A stretch of 64,000 bases of DNA from an uncultured Pelagibacteraceae bacterium (GTDB lineage Bacteria > Pseudomonadota > Alphaproteobacteria > Pelagibacterales > Pelagibacteraceae): positions 62,001 through 126,000 of the forward strand of contig CACMJX010000001.1 of NCBI GenBank assembly GCA_902614055.1. The letters run 5' to 3'. The translations under genes were made by a program, and so were the position numbers. Position 1 is the first letter of the stretch. Each line of letters opens with the position of its first letter. The notes under the pieces were generated by a model. It saw only the letters and a list, made by a program, of their open reading frames with translations. It had not been told where the DNA came from and searched no databases. Shown here one piece after another: positions 15,001 through 23,715 of this stretch.

Positions 15001-15305
15001 GCACTTATTGCTAAATTTAATGCTGTCTGTCCTCCCATTGTTGGTAAAATTGCGTTAGGTTTTTCTTTTTTAATAACTTCTTCTAAAACAGGAAGTGTGA
15101 TTGGTTCAATATAGGTTTTATCAGCAACACCAGGATCAGTCATAATAGTTGCAGGATTTGAATTTATTAAAACTACCGCAAAACCCTCATCTTTAAGAGC
15201 CTTACAAGCTTGTGTACCCGAATAATCAAATTCACATGCTTGTCCAATTATTATTGGGCCTGCTCCAATAACTAATATTTTTTTAATGTCTTTTCTTTTT
15301 GGCAT
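12081..15305 (-). CDS. carB: Carbamoyl-phosphate synthase large subunit
   Basis: 1074 residues, the full length for CarB. It contains two homologous halves, each with an ATP-grasp domain: [23 protein letters not shown] at the start and [20 protein letters not shown] near 560. Glycine-rich ATP loops [11 protein letters not shown] near 172 and [10 protein letters not shown] near 725, and the Mg-site segments [18 protein letters not shown] and [18 protein letters not shown], are all present. A C-terminal MGS-like allosteric domain covers about 940-1074. It makes carbamoyl phosphate from bicarbonate, ATP and ammonia delivered by CarA, feeding arginine and pyrimidine synthesis. carA lies immediately upstream with a 23-base overlap. 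Confidence 0.97.
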   Translation of the reverse strand: MPKRKDIKKILVIGAGPIIIGQACEFDYSGTQACKALKDEGFAVVLINSNPATIMTDPGVADKTYIEPITLPVLEEVIKKEKPNAILPTMGGQTALNLAISAEKAGLLKKYKIELIGAKSKAIENAEDRKKFRKNMSDIGLDLPKSRIINHFKDAAKCLKEIGLPAIIRPSFTLGGLGGGIAKNKKDFFKLVKTGMNESPQNQVLIEESLEGWKEFEMEVVRDKKDNCIIICSIENVDPMGIHTGDSITVAPALTLTDKEYQVMRNASIACLRKIGVETGGSNVQFAINPRNGRMVIIEMNPRVSRSSALASKATGFPIAKVAAKLAVGYTLDELKNEITKVTPASFEPTIDYVVTKIPRFTFEKFSDTKAMLGTSMRSVGEAMAIGRNFKESFQKALVSLETGLSGLDNFFNYSRKDIIKNLKVNIPNRLLLIAEAFRKNISLDKIYKLSNVDPWFLSQIKDLVDEEKNIKKKGLPKTYNGFNRIKSIGFSDKKLSKITGIKEQIVRSKRVALKVLPVFKKVDTCAAEFKSFTPYMYSTYQRNFSLNTECESNPSNKKKIIILGGGPNRIGQGIEFDYCCCQASFSLKEAGFETIMVNCNPETVSTDYDTSDRLYFEPLVEEYVQNIILKEKSKGNLIGIIAQFGGQTPIKLAKFLHENELPILGTQYTSIDLAEDRDRFRDLLIKLNLKQAESGIANKFDQAIKISEQIGLPVVVRPSYVLGGRAMEIVHDKSQLKKFINEAFKASEQNPILIDKFIDHAMEVDVDAISDGKDVYVAGIMQHIEEAGVHSGDSACCLPPVSIKDNILKEIKIQTRKLALALKVKGLLNIQFAIKKDEIFVIEVNPRASRTVPFVSKANGIPLAKIASRIMAGEKLSKYKLKYKTNKKFAVKEAVFPFNKFPDSDLLLGPEMKSTGEVMGFDDDFGMAIAKSQIAAANSLPTKGLAFLSVKDSHKQEIIGVAQRLTKLGFTLSATSGTADILKKNGMKCRKINKVSSGKPHIVDVLNSKKIALVINTGGGNSESRINDAVALRRGTLANKIPYCTNMSTAYSFLEAINSLKTKKIRVKALQEN

Positions 15306-16476
15306 GTTTTTTTACATCTTGAATAAAGTTTTTGAATAAGTATTGACTATCTTGAGGTCCAGGATTTGCCTCTGGATGATACTGAACAGAAAAGACAGGT
15401 TTGTTTTTAAGTTTAATTCCCTCAATAGTATCGTCAAAGAGTGACTTATGAGTAATTTGAATATTTTTAGATAAGCTTTTTTCTATAACAACAAATCCAT
15501 GATTTTGACTAGTAATCTCAACTGAATTATTTATTAAACTTTTGACTGGATGATTGGCACCCCTATGACCTAATTTCATCTTCTTTGTTTTTGCATTTAA
15601 AGACAAAGCTAAAATTTGATGACCAAGGCAAATTCCAAATATAGGATAATTCAATTTAATTAATTTTTGAACTGTATCAATTGCATATTTTCCAGTAGCT
15701 GCTGGATCTCCTGGTCCATTTGATAAAAAAATACCATCAGGTTTTAATTTCACAATTTCATCAGCAGTTAATTTACAAGAGACTACCTTTACCTCACAGT
15801 TATAATCTGAGAAATATCTTAAAATATTTTTCTTTATCCCATAATCAACTGCAATAATTTTAAATTTCTTTTTTGTATTCTTCTTATATCCGATATCCTT
15901 TTTCCACGTTCTAAACCCTTTCCATATATATGTTTTTTTTGTTGATACTTCTTTAGCAAGATCTAATCCATTTAAGCCAGGCCATTTAACTGACATGTTA
16001 GTTAGTTTTTTAATATTAAATTTACCTTTTTTATTATTTGAAATAGTACCTTTTGGAGCACCCTTATCTCTAATAAAGTTTGTTAAGCTTCTAGTATCTA
16101 AACCAGTTAATCCAACTATTTGATTTTTTTTAAGCCATTCATTTAATGTCTTTAATGCCCTATAATTTGATGGAGAAGTAATTTCGGAATTAAATATTAC
16201 ACCTTTCGTCCAAATTTTATCTGATTCTAAATCCTCATTATTGGTTCCAACGTTTCCAATATGAGGAAATGTAAAGTTTATAATTTGGCCAGCATAAGAT
16301 GGGTCTGATATGATTTCCTGATATCCTGTCAAAGATGTATTAAAACAAACCTCTCCAGTTGAAGTTCCTTCATATCCAAGCCCAATACCTTTAAAAACCA
16401 GCTTGTTATCTAGAACTAAAATACCTGTTGGAAATTGATGATTAATTGCAATTTTATTTTTTTGTTTTTTGATCAA
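15283..16476 (-). CDS. carA: Carbamoyl-phosphate synthase small (glutaminase) subunit
   Basis: 397 residues. The N-terminal CarA domain has [20 protein letters not shown] near 46. The class I glutaminase has the catalytic Cys in FGICLGHQ near 275, with His and Glu in [12 protein letters not shown] near 362. It releases ammonia from glutamine for CarB. The only workable start is TTG 16476: a stop codon lies directly upstream in frame and no in-frame ATG precedes the conserved region, which suggests modest initiation. It is the first gene of carAB and is divergent from yqeY across about 120 AT-rich bases. I saw no clear attenuator or pyrimidine-responsive leader. Confidence 0.95.
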   Translation of the reverse strand: MIKKQKNKIAINHQFPTGILVLDNKLVFKGIGLGYEGTSTGEVCFNTSLTGYQEIISDPSYAGQIINFTFPHIGNVGTNNEDLESDKIWTKGVIFNSEITSPSNYRALKTLNEWLKKNQIVGLTGLDTRSLTNFIRDKGAPKGTISNNKKGKFNIKKLTNMSVKWPGLNGLDLAKEVSTKKTYIWKGFRTWKKDIGYKKNTKKKFKIIAVDYGIKKNILRYFSDYNCEVKVVSCKLTADEIVKLKPDGIFLSNGPGDPAATGKYAIDTVQKLIKLNYPIFGICLGHQILALSLNAKTKKMKLGHRGANHPVKSLINNSVEITSQNHGFVVIEKSLSKNIQITHKSLFDDTIEGIKLKNKPVFSVQYHPEANPGPQDSQYLFKNFIQDVKKHAKKKRH

Positions 16477-16599
16477 TTACAACTCATAAGTTAAAGGTCT
16501 ATACAATAAAACCTTTTTTTGCGCAACACATCTAATGTATATTTTGTAAAAAAAATATTTTTCTTTTTGAAGAATATTTTTAATACGCTAAAATTAAAT

Positions 16600-17064
16600 A
16601 TGTCATTAAGAGAAAGTATAGAGTTAGACTACAAAACAGCTTTAAAATCTAAAGATAAAATTAAAATATCAACTTATAGGTTAATTTTATCTGGTATTAA
16701 AGATTTAGATATTAACAATAGATCTGGGGCAGAAAAAAAAGAAACAGATGATGAAGATATTAAGAAGTTATTAAAAAAAATGATTAAACAGCGTAACGAA
16801 TCGATTGAATTGTATAAAAAAAACAATCGTAAGGATCTTCAGGATATAGAAGAACAAGAAGTTGGAATAATTAGTCAATATTTGCCTAAACAAATTAGCG
16901 AGGAGGATACTAAGAAAATTTGTGAAGAGGTAATTAAATTAACAGGAGCAAACACAATTAAAGATATGGGAAAAGTTATGGGTGAATTAAAGAAAAATAA
17001 TGCTGATAGTATCGATTTTTCAAAAGCAGGAGCAATTATAAAAGAATTATTAAATCAAAAATGA
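16600..17064 (+). CDS. YqeY/GatB-tail family protein
   Basis: 154 residues from ATG 16600. The ORF opens at 16519, but the family N-terminus MSLRESIELDYKTALKSKDK starts here. Family marks are the LRxI/L-like STYRLILSGIKDLDI segment, MIKQRNESIELYKKNNRKDL near 75, QYLPKQISEEDTKKI near 100, and DMGKVMGELKKN near 130. The fold resembles the tail of GatB, and a role in tRNA amidotransferase-like processes has been suggested but not shown. Its stop overlaps the dnaG start (ATGA). The order yqeY-dnaG-rpoD, divergent from carA, is common in alphaproteobacteria, so this is the head of a macromolecular-synthesis-type operon. Confidence 0.88.
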   Translation: MSLRESIELDYKTALKSKDKIKISTYRLILSGIKDLDINNRSGAEKKETDDEDIKKLLKKMIKQRNESIELYKKNNRKDLQDIEEQEVGIISQYLPKQISEEDTKKICEEVIKLTGANTIKDMGKVMGELKKNNADSIDFSKAGAIIKELLNQK

Positions 17065-18836
17065 AATATCCAAAAGAGTACTTACAAGAAATAAAAACCA
17101 GATTAAAAATTTCAACTGTAGTTTCAAAATCAGTAAGTTTAAAGAAGAGAGGAAAGGAATATGTTGGCCTTTCACCATTTAAGACCGAAAAAACACCATC
17201 ATTTACAGTAAATGATGAAAAGGAATTTTATCATTGCTTTAGTACTGCAGAGCATGGAAATATTTTTGATTTTGTAATGAAGACTCAAAATCTTAAATTT
17301 GGTGAGTCAGTCAAATATTTAGCAAATTTAGCAGGGATGAGACCTTATACATTTTCAAAAGAGGATGAGATAAGAGAGGAAAAGTGGAACAAGTATAAAA
17401 TGATATACGCAAAATATGTTGAATTTTATCATAAAGATCTTTTTAAAAACCCTTTAGCAAAAGAAGCAAAGGATTATTTAAAAAATAGAAATTTAACTGT
17501 TGAAGAAGTAAAGAAATTTAAAATTGGATATGTTTCAAATGATGTAAACTTTAAAGAAGGGATTTTTGAGGAATTTAATGAAAGTGAAATCAAAGAAACA
17601 GGATTATTTTATTTTGACGAAAATAAAAAAAAATATGTAGATAGGTTTAGGGATAGAATAATTTTTCCAATAAATAATATTTCAGGTGATCCAATAGCTC
17701 TTGGAGGTAGAACATTAAAAGTTAATAAGTATCTTGCGAAATATATTAATTCACCAGAGACTCCATTTTTCAAAAAAGGATCCAATCTTTATAATCTAGA
17801 TTTTACAAGAAAGCTTTCAAATAATATTGATAACATATTTCTTGTAGAAGGTTATATGGATGTGGTTGGTCTTAGTAAAAATAAAGTGGAAAATGTAGTT
17901 GCAAATCTGGGCACCTCTTTAACTACAAGACAAGTATTAACTCTTAACCAATTTTTTCAACATATCACTGTTTGTTTTGATGGTGACGAAAGTGGATATA
18001 AAGCAGCTTTAAGAGCAGCAGAGAATTCTATTATTGAATTAAAACCGGAAAAAGAAATTTCGTTTTTATTTTTACCTAACAAACATGATCCAGATAGCTA
18101 CGTTAATGAAAAGGGAAAGGATTTTTTTGAAGATTTTTCTAAAAATAATTCTGTCCCTATTCATAAATTTATATTTAATCACTATTCTAAAGAAATGAAT
18201 GATAACCCTTCATCAAGAGCTATTTTTGAAAAAAAATTAAGATCAATTTCATCAACAATTAAAGATGAGTTTATTAGAAAGTATGTGCTTGAATATTTCT
18301 TAGAAAAAATTTCTGAATTAACACCAAATACAAACTTTAAATACAATAAAAATTACTCCAAAATTACTAAATCACTCAAATCAACTCAGAATTATTATAA
18401 TGAAACAAAGTCTTTATCAGCTATTGATATTAAAGAATTTTCTTTTCTATTTATTTTGCTAAAAAAACCAGAGCTTATAAAAGATAATTTTAATTTAATT
18501 GAAAATGTAAAACTATTTAGTAGTGAAAATAAATTATTACTTAATGAAATTATTGATCAAACAAATAATTTTGAAAATACTAATTTAGAGAATTTAAAAA
18601 TTGACCAGAGTTTGATACAGAGGATTTTAAAATATGCATCTATCAAGCATATATTATTTAAAAACTTTAATGATGATCAAAAAATTCTTGAAATTTTATC
18701 TGAGCTAATAAGAGATCTGAAAAATTATGAACTTGAATTAAGAATAATGGATTTAGAATCAAGATTTTCTAAGGATTTAAGTGAGACAACATTTAACGAG
18801 TTAAAAGAGCTTAAAAAACAACAAAAAATCAATTAA
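17061..18836 (+). CDS. dnaG: DNA primase with a degenerate zinc-binding domain
   Basis: 591 residues. DnaG makes RNA primers for replication with the DnaB helicase. The N-terminal zinc-finger region is recognisable but its ligands are mostly gone: GLSPFKTEKTPSF stands where CPFHxEKTPSF is usual, and YHCFSTAEHG where YHCFGCGxGG is usual, so one of four ligands remains. From memory, loss of these ligands is shared by many alphaproteobacterial primases. The TOPRIM core is intact: LVEGYMDVVGL near 263 and VCFDGDESGYKAA near 306 hold the metal-binding Glu and DxD-like residues. The C-terminal helicase-binding region (after 430) is divergent. The start overlaps yqeY as ATGA; rpoD follows after 65 bases. 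Confidence 0.95.
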   Translation: MKYPKEYLQEIKTRLKISTVVSKSVSLKKRGKEYVGLSPFKTEKTPSFTVNDEKEFYHCFSTAEHGNIFDFVMKTQNLKFGESVKYLANLAGMRPYTFSKEDEIREEKWNKYKMIYAKYVEFYHKDLFKNPLAKEAKDYLKNRNLTVEEVKKFKIGYVSNDVNFKEGIFEEFNESEIKETGLFYFDENKKKYVDRFRDRIIFPINNISGDPIALGGRTLKVNKYLAKYINSPETPFFKKGSNLYNLDFTRKLSNNIDNIFLVEGYMDVVGLSKNKVENVVANLGTSLTTRQVLTLNQFFQHITVCFDGDESGYKAALRAAENSIIELKPEKEISFLFLPNKHDPDSYVNEKGKDFFEDFSKNNSVPIHKFIFNHYSKEMNDNPSSRAIFEKKLRSISSTIKDEFIRKYVLEYFLEKISELTPNTNFKYNKNYSKITKSLKSTQNYYNETKSLSAIDIKEFSFLFILLKKPELIKDNFNLIENVKLFSSENKLLLNEIIDQTNNFENTNLENLKIDQSLIQRILKYASIKHILFKNFNDDQKILEILSELIRDLKNYELELRIMDLESRFSKDLSETTFNELKELKKQQKIN

Positions 18837-18901
18837 ATTAAAATCAGAATACAATAGATTTTTTTAATTTTGGCATTATATACATTCTGAACTTTTTTAT
18901 T

Positions 18902-20740
18902 GTGGAACGTATAATTACAAAATCATTTGCGAGATTAATGGGCAGGGGTGTCCATAGGGGTTTCATAACCTACGAAGAATTAAACAAATCTCTAGGAAAA
19001 AGAAATCTGTCAAACGACAATTTAGAGCAAGCTTTTATACATATTCTTGACGAAAAAATCATATTAGTTGAAAAAAAATCAGACTTTAAAGTTCTTAGAA
19101 AGAAAGACAATGGCTCCAAAGAGGAGGGTAAGTCTATAGAAAAAAGTGATGACCCAATCCGAATGTACCTCAGAGAAATGGGAGGAGTAGAGCTTCTTTC
19201 CAGAGAAGGTGAAATTGCTATTGCTAAAAGAATAGAAGCTGGAAAAGATGTAATGTTGAACGCACTTTCACAAAGTCCCATTACAGCTCAACAGTTTTTT
19301 GAATGGAATACTAAACTTCAAAATGATGAAATCTTGGTTAGAGAAATAATCGATATTGATACTAATTATATGGAAGATGAAGACACAGGTCAAAGTGCAA
19401 AACAAAAAAAATCAGATGATGGAAATGACAACGAAAGTACTGATGACCAAAATAATGCTACAGATGATGACGAATTTAATCCAACACTTGCTGCTATGGA
19501 AACAGAGATTAAACCCAAAGTTTTACAAACTATTTATAATTTAACTAAAGAATATAATAAACTTATAAAATATCAGAAAGAAAAACTAGATTGTGTATTA
19601 GATTCAAAACCATTTTCTCCTTCAAAAGAGAAAAATTACAAAAAAATTGTAGAATATATTCTAGAGAATATTAAAACATTACAATTATCTCCTTCAGTAT
19701 TAGAAAATTTGGTTCAAAAACATTATATAGAAAACCGTAAAATAATTTCTTTAGAAGGAAATCTTTTAAGGTTTGCAATTAATGAAAAAATTTCTAGAGA
19801 TGAATTCATAAAATTTTATGTTGGAAATGAAATCAACCCAAATTTAAAAAGTTTCTTAGACACCAATGATATATGGAAGAAATTTTTTCAAAAATATAAA
19901 GTTCAATTTAATGAAATTAGAGATAGACTAATTGAAATAAGCAATAAGCTTGGGATATCAGTCACTGACTATAAATTAATGGTTAGTAGAATTCAAAAAG
20001 GTGAGAAAGAGTCTAGAATTGCAAAAAAGGAGATGGTTGAAGCTAATCTAAGATTAGTTATTTCTATTGCCAAAAAATATACAAATAGGGGTTTGCAATT
20101 TTTAGATTTAATTCAAGAGGGAAATATAGGACTGATGAAAGCTGTGGATAAATTTGAGTATCGAAGAGGATATAAATTCTCTACATATGCAACATGGTGG
20201 ATTAGACAAGCGATAACGAGATCTATAGCAGACCAAGCTAGAACAATAAGAATACCTGTCCATATGATTGAGACAATTAATAAAATTGTGAGAACTCAAC
20301 GTCTAATTTTGAGTGAGTTTGGTAGAGAGGCCACACCAGAAGAGCTCGCAAAAAAATTGAGAATGCCACTTGAAAAGGTAAGAAAAGTGTTAAAGATCTC
20401 AAAAGAACCAGTATCGCTTGAAAAGCCAGTTGGAGATGAAGAAGATAGTAGTTTAGGAGATTTTATTGAGGATACAAAAGCACTAGCACCACTTGAGCAG
20501 GCAATAAAATCAAATTTGAGTGAGGCAACAACAAAGATACTTTCAACCTTAACCCCGAGAGAGGAAAGAGTTTTAAGGATGAGGTTCGGAGTTGGCATGA
20601 ATACTGATCATACCTTGGAAGAAGTTGGCTTACAGTTTTCTGTAACAAGAGAAAGAATTCGTCAAATAGAGGCGAAGGCACTTAGAAAATTAAAACATCC
20701 TAGTCGATCAAAACAATTAAAAAGTTTCTTAGAAAGTTAA
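18902..20740 (+). CDS. rpoD: Primary sigma factor RpoD (sigma 70)
   Basis: 612 residues with a GTG start at 18902; no better start is available in frame. The housekeeping sigma factor directs RNA polymerase to -35/-10 promoters. Visible are a region 1.1-like start ([11 protein letters not shown]), region 1.2 ([22 protein letters not shown], near 82), an acidic non-conserved insert (about 155-200, rich in D/E/N), region 2 ([20 protein letters not shown] and [12 protein letters not shown], near 402-440), region 3, and the helix-turn-helix of region 4.2 ([20 protein letters not shown] near 568). It follows dnaG by 65 bases, and two tRNA genes come directly after it. Confidence 0.97.
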   Translation: MERIITKSFARLMGRGVHRGFITYEELNKSLGKRNLSNDNLEQAFIHILDEKIILVEKKSDFKVLRKKDNGSKEEGKSIEKSDDPIRMYLREMGGVELLSREGEIAIAKRIEAGKDVMLNALSQSPITAQQFFEWNTKLQNDEILVREIIDIDTNYMEDEDTGQSAKQKKSDDGNDNESTDDQNNATDDDEFNPTLAAMETEIKPKVLQTIYNLTKEYNKLIKYQKEKLDCVLDSKPFSPSKEKNYKKIVEYILENIKTLQLSPSVLENLVQKHYIENRKIISLEGNLLRFAINEKISRDEFIKFYVGNEINPNLKSFLDTNDIWKKFFQKYKVQFNEIRDRLIEISNKLGISVTDYKLMVSRIQKGEKESRIAKKEMVEANLRLVISIAKKYTNRGLQFLDLIQEGNIGLMKAVDKFEYRRGYKFSTYATWWIRQAITRSIADQARTIRIPVHMIETINKIVRTQRLILSEFGREATPEELAKKLRMPLEKVRKVLKISKEPVSLEKPVGDEEDSSLGDFIEDTKALAPLEQAIKSNLSEATTKILSTLTPREERVLRMRFGVGMNTDHTLEEVGLQFSVTRERIRQIEAKALRKLKHPSRSKQLKSFLES

Positions 20741-20742
20741 TA

Positions 20743-20817
20743 GGGCCGTTAGCTCAATAGTAGAGTACTGCATTGACATTGCAGGGGTAGTTGGAGCGTA
20801 ACCAACACGGCCCACCA
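20743..20817 (+). tRNA. tRNA-Val (GAC) with non-canonical D and T loops
   Basis: Folded by eye. The 7-bp acceptor GGGCCGT/ACGGCCC is perfect, the D stem GCTC/GAGT has one G-U pair, the anticodon stem CTGCA/TGCAG encloses loop TTGACAT (anticodon GAC, valine), the T stem GTTGG/CCAAC is perfect, and ACCA is encoded. The loops are abnormal: the D loop AATAGTA has no GG pair, and the T loop AGCGTAA replaces the nearly universal TTCRANN. All stems are intact, so it looks functional rather than decayed. It begins 2 bases after rpoD and is probably read through from it. The partner tRNA at 20879 has normal loops. Confidence 0.85.
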
Positions 20818-20878
20818 TTTTAATTATTATCTATAATTGATAAGTATTAAAAAATGATATAATTAAGAATATCTCTTA

Positions 20879-20955
20879 GGGCCTGTAGCTCAGTTGGTTA
20901 GAGCAGTACACTCATAATGTATTGGTCCCAGGTTCGAGTCCTGGCGGGCCCACCA
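20879..20955 (+). tRNA. tRNA with CAT anticodon (Ile2 or elongator Met)
   Basis: 77 bases with a canonical cloverleaf: acceptor GGGCCTG/CGGGCCC (one G-U), D stem GCTC/GAGC with loop AGTTGGTTA, anticodon stem GTACA/TGTAT around CTCATAA (anticodon CAT), T stem CCAGG/CCTGG with loop TTCGAGT, and encoded ACCA. It is not the initiator: it lacks the three G-C pairs in the anticodon stem and the 1-72 mismatch. The TTGGTC variable region resembles tRNA-Ile2, whose C34 is changed to lysidine by TilS so that it reads AUA, but elongator Met cannot be ruled out by eye. It ends one base before the mlaC stop on the other strand. Confidence 0.92.
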
Positions 20956-20956
20956 T

Positions 20957-21544
20957 CTACTTAATTATAAATTCCTCTAAGGATTTAAAGAGATAATTAA
21001 TATCTCCCTCATTATTTTGCAATATAGATTTAAACTCTTCTTTTTGAGTTCTAGCTAAACTTAACCCTTCAACAATAAGATCTCTTATTAAAGGTCTTTC
21101 TGGATTTTTTGTATATATTCTCCAATCAATTTTTATTTCTGGGTTTTTAGATGTTTCTTCTAAAACAGTACTAACAATTGTATATTTTTCATTAATTTTT
21201 TTTTTAGATACCACACTTATTTTTGGATCCGAGTAATCTACTAATCTACTAGAAAAACTTTTTAAGAAATAGCTTTTAAACAGCTTTTTGTATTTAATTT
21301 TTTGATCTTCACTAAGGTTTTTACGGTATTTTCCTAGGGTATACATTCCGATACCATTAATATCGACGCTAGTTTCAGCGATATTATTTAATCTAATTAT
21401 TTTTGCTTCAACTGGATCAGAGCTTGATAAAATGACTGATGCCTCATTAACTATCTCACTAATTAATTTACTTGGCTCTTTAGCGAATGTAATATTATTT
21501 AAAAGTAAAATAAAAAAAAAAAAAATTATTTTTATTTTAGTCAT
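20957..21544 (-). CDS. mlaC: MlaC-type periplasmic phospholipid-binding protein
   Basis: 195 residues with a signal peptide (MTKIKIIFFFFILLLNNITFA). The body follows the MlaC/Ttg2D family: GKYRKNLSEDQKIKYKKLFKSYF near 85, IDWRIY near 138, IRDLIVEGLSLARTQKEEFKSIL near 152. MlaC shuttles phospholipids across the periplasm between the outer-membrane MlaA complex and the inner-membrane MlaFEDB transporter. mlaA lies 6 bases upstream; mlaFED are not in this window. The signal peptide is encoded across a run of 14 A (plus strand), a slippage-prone homopolymer close to the start codon. Confidence 0.88.
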   Translation of the reverse strand: MTKIKIIFFFFILLLNNITFAKEPSKLISEIVNEASVILSSSDPVEAKIIRLNNIAETSVDINGIGMYTLGKYRKNLSEDQKIKYKKLFKSYFLKSFSSRLVDYSDPKISVVSKKKINEKYTIVSTVLEETSKNPEIKIDWRIYTKNPERPLIRDLIVEGLSLARTQKEEFKSILQNNEGDINYLFKSLEEFIIK

Positions 21545-21550
21545 TAATAG

Positions 21551-22354
21551 TTACTGAGTATCTATTTCTTCCCAATCATTATCATTCATTGTCTCAGTGG
21601 TTTCATCTGAGTTAAGAATTTTTCTTTTTCTGTCTTGTAAATATAAACTTCTAACTGAAGCATATAAATCAATTGAATTATTCTCAAGACTATCAAAAGC
21701 CTCTAAATTTTTTGCTCTAAAATCTACACCAGCAGTTAATCTAGAATAATAATAATCAGAATTTTCAAAGTATTTAGTGTCATTTGCTACTGTAAGATTG
21801 TACCATGCGTCACCACCACTAAAATTTGCAATTGATCCGAGTGTATCCCTTAATGTAGTCGGACCAAGAACTGGTAATACAAAATAACATCCTTCTTTCA
21901 CTCCCCAAGTTCCAAGAGTTTGTCCATAATCTTCTTTATCAAGTTTATTTAATCCATAATAGGAAGCTACATCAAAAATTCCACCAATCCCAAGTGTGGT
22001 ATTGATAGAAAATCTTAATGTATTTATTCCAGCTTCTTTAAATTGACCCTGTAAGATATTGTTTGGTATTGTCACTACATTGGATAAATTATTTAAAGCA
22101 TTACTTGTTCCAGATCTTATTGGTTTAGGCAAGAATCTATAACCTTTGGCGACTGGTTTGAAAAAAATTTTGTCTAACCCCTGGTTAAATGCAAAAATTC
22201 CTCTGTTAACAGTCTCAAAGCAATCTTTAACTTCAGCACTTTTTTCTTTAGTCTTACTATTTATTTTTAGAGCTCCATCTGATCCTGCATGTGAATGCAA
22301 GGTATAAACTTGAGAGATTATTGCAATAATAAATATTGTTAAAATCTTTTTCAT
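21551..22354 (-). CDS. mlaA: MlaA/VacJ-family phospholipid-removal protein
   Basis: 267 residues. After a signal peptide (MKKILTIFIIAIISQVYTLHSHA) comes the VacJ core: NRGIFAFNQGLDKIFFKPVA near 50, FLPKPIRSGTSNALNNLSNVV near 73, and GTWGVKEGCYFVLPVLGPTTLRD near 148. MlaA pulls mislocalised phospholipids from the outer leaflet of the outer membrane. E. coli MlaA is a lipoprotein, but no lipobox cysteine is visible here; the signal peptide looks like a signal peptidase I substrate. The usual DPLExxNR motif is altered to CFETVNR. It heads the mlaA-mlaC pair, divergent from the amidase gene. Confidence 0.9.
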   Translation of the reverse strand: MKKILTIFIIAIISQVYTLHSHAGSDGALKINSKTKEKSAEVKDCFETVNRGIFAFNQGLDKIFFKPVAKGYRFLPKPIRSGTSNALNNLSNVVTIPNNILQGQFKEAGINTLRFSINTTLGIGGIFDVASYYGLNKLDKEDYGQTLGTWGVKEGCYFVLPVLGPTTLRDTLGSIANFSGGDAWYNLTVANDTKYFENSDYYYSRLTAGVDFRAKNLEAFDSLENNSIDLYASVRSLYLQDRKRKILNSDETTETMNDNDWEEIDTQ

Positions 22355-22430
22355 AAATGATGTTTATATTATATCCTTTATTTATTAAAAGATTTAATTG
22401 TTCGAAATAATGCAGAAAAATGTTAGAAAA

Positions 22431-23144
22431 ATGACCCTTAATTACTCACCTAATTTTGATCTCAAGAAAAGAGATAAAAAAAAAATAAGGTATTTAATTT
22501 ATCATTATACTGGAATGAAAAATGATAAATCAGCAATTGAAAAGCTAACAAATTTTAATTCTAATGTAAGTTGTCATTACTATATAACTAAATCAGGAAA
22601 ACTTATACAAATGGTTCCTGATTTATATGTTGCTTGGCATGCTGGAGAGTCGTACTGGGATAATGATAAGTCTATAAATTACAAATCAATAGGCATTGAA
22701 ATTTCTAATCCTGGTCATGGAAATGGGTACAGAAATTTTAGTGACAACCAAATAAAATGTTTAATTAGAATTTCAAAATTAATAATTAAAAAATACAATA
22801 TTGATAAAAATAAAATTTTAGGCCATTCAGATATAGCTCCTTTAAGAAAAATAGATCCAGGGGAAAAATTTCCTTGGAAATTTTTAAACAAAAAAAAAAT
22901 TGGAATCTGGCATAATGTTAATTCTAAAAAACTTAAATCATTAAGAAAAAAAAATTCTGAGGAAAATTTAAGTGAATTTATTAATTATTTAAAAAAAGTA
23001 GGTTATATTATTGATTACTCTAATCTGAAAGAGCTTAAAAAAATTATAAAAGTTTTTCAAATGAGATTTCGACCTGAGCTAGTAAATGGAAAACTAGATC
23101 TTGAATGCTTTAATATTGCAAAATCCCTTAATAATATTAAATAA
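22431..23144 (+). CDS. AmpD-type N-acetylmuramoyl-L-alanine amidase
   Basis: About 237 residues if started at ATG 22431 (MTLNYSPNFD, the usual family start). ATG 22410 and TTG 22398 are alternatives. Zinc-dependent amidase_2 residues are clear: IYHYTGM (first His) near 27, AWHAGESYWD near 70, and GHSDIAPLRKIDPGEKFPW near 145 (second His and the DPG motif). A helical C-terminal domain (about 185-235) resembles a peptidoglycan-binding module. It cuts the bond between muramic acid and L-alanine in wall recycling or remodelling. No signal peptide is seen, which suggests a cytoplasmic recycling enzyme, but the N-terminus is uncertain. The RNase P RNA gene follows it. Confidence 0.87.
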   Translation: MTLNYSPNFDLKKRDKKKIRYLIYHYTGMKNDKSAIEKLTNFNSNVSCHYYITKSGKLIQMVPDLYVAWHAGESYWDNDKSINYKSIGIEISNPGHGNGYRNFSDNQIKCLIRISKLIIKKYNIDKNKILGHSDIAPLRKIDPGEKFPWKFLNKKKIGIWHNVNSKKLKSLRKKNSEENLSEFINYLKKVGYIIDYSNLKELKKIIKVFQMRFRPELVNGKLDLECFNIAKSLNNIK

Positions 23145-23183
23145 TTATTTATTGAATTATATTAAAAAATTTATATTCTTCTA

Positions 23184-23543
23184 TTGCCAGATAAAAGACT
23201 TATCGCTTTAATTTATTAAAGAGGAAAGTCCGGGCTCTACAAAGACACAGTGCCAGTTAATTACTGGCGGGGGCGACCCTAGGGATAGTGCCACAGAAAA
23301 TAAACCGCCTTATCAAGGCAAGGGTGAAAAGGTGTGGTAAGAGCACACCGGCTATGTTGGTAACAGCTAGCGCATGGAAAACCCCACTGAGAGCAAGACT
23401 GAGTAGAGATGACACTGTTAGAAATAACGAAAAGCAGTCTTTGGCTAGTCATCTGGGTTAGTTGCTTGAGCCTTAAAGTGATTTAAGGCCTAGAGAAATG
23501 ATAAGTTTAAAAGACAGAACCCGGCTTATATTTTATCTGGCAA
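23184..23543 (+). ncRNA. rnpB: RNase P RNA (bacterial type A)
   Basis: The ends pair perfectly as helix P1: TTGCCAGATAAAA (23184-23196) with TTTTATCTGGCAA (23531-23543). Inside are hallmark conserved blocks: GAGGAAAGTCCGGGCTC near 23221, GGGGGCGACCC near 23270, AGGGATAGTGCCACAGAAA near 23281, and the 3' GACAGAACCCGGCTTA near 23513. This is the catalytic RNA that trims tRNA 5' leaders. A TATATT at 23172-23177 could be its -10 element, though no convincing -35 is present. Exact ends are inferred from P1 and could be off by a few bases. Confidence 0.95.
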
Positions 23544-23653
23544 AATTATATCCTTTTAATTCTTATCTTTTATTAAATTAAATCAAAATTTCTATTTTGC
23601 TAAATTAAAGAAATTCAGAACAAATCAAGAATACTCGAATATAATATTAAGTG

Positions 23654-23682
23654 TTGACGATTTAAATTTAAACCCATAATAT
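23654..23682 (+). promoter_or_regulatory. Sigma70-type promoter of the mraZ-ftsZ division cluster
   Basis: TTGACG at 23654 and TAATAT at 23677 are separated by exactly 17 bases, a near-consensus -35/-10 pair. Predicted transcription starts near 23689, leaving a leader of about 25 bases before mraZ. It lies in the only long non-coding stretch ahead of the division cluster and overlaps the CCCA repeats, so it is the likely main promoter for mraZ and the genes that follow. Confidence 0.72.
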
Positions 23683-23696
23683 CCCATAAAATCCCA
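23673..23696. promoter_or_regulatory. Predicted MraZ operator: three CCCA (TGGG) repeats at 10-base spacing
   Basis: CCCA occurs at 23673, 23683 and 23693, exactly one helical turn apart; on the minus strand these read TGGG. Known MraZ proteins bind TGGGN repeats separated by 5 bases (10-base period) in their own promoter. Here the repeats straddle the -10 box and the predicted start site, so a bound MraZ ring would block polymerase. Autorepression is inferred from position and spacing. Confidence 0.75.
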
Positions 23697-23715
23697 AATA
23701 TGGAATTTATGGATT

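Noticed and set aside
12604-15114. Several plus-strand ORFs of 61-97 residues opposite carB
   Set aside because: They are shadows of the carB reading frame with no ribosome site and no recognisable protein pattern.
16477-16599. Riboswitch or attenuator between carA and yqeY
   Set aside because: No conserved hairpin or terminator-like fold could be recognised by eye in this AT-rich gap.
18843-18890. TCAGAAT...ATTCTGA inverted repeat between dnaG and rpoD as terminator or operator
   Set aside because: Only 7 bases per arm with a spacer of more than 30 bases in very AT-rich DNA and no T run; chance is likely.
20108-20681. Minus-strand ORFs of 63-100 residues opposite rpoD
   Set aside because: They lie fully opposite conserved sigma regions 2-4 and have low-complexity Ser/Leu-rich translations typical of antisense shadows.
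20743-20817. Reading the odd tRNA-Val as a pseudogene
   Set aside because: All stems, the anticodon loop and the encoded CCA are intact; only loop nucleotides differ, so decay is not the best explanation.
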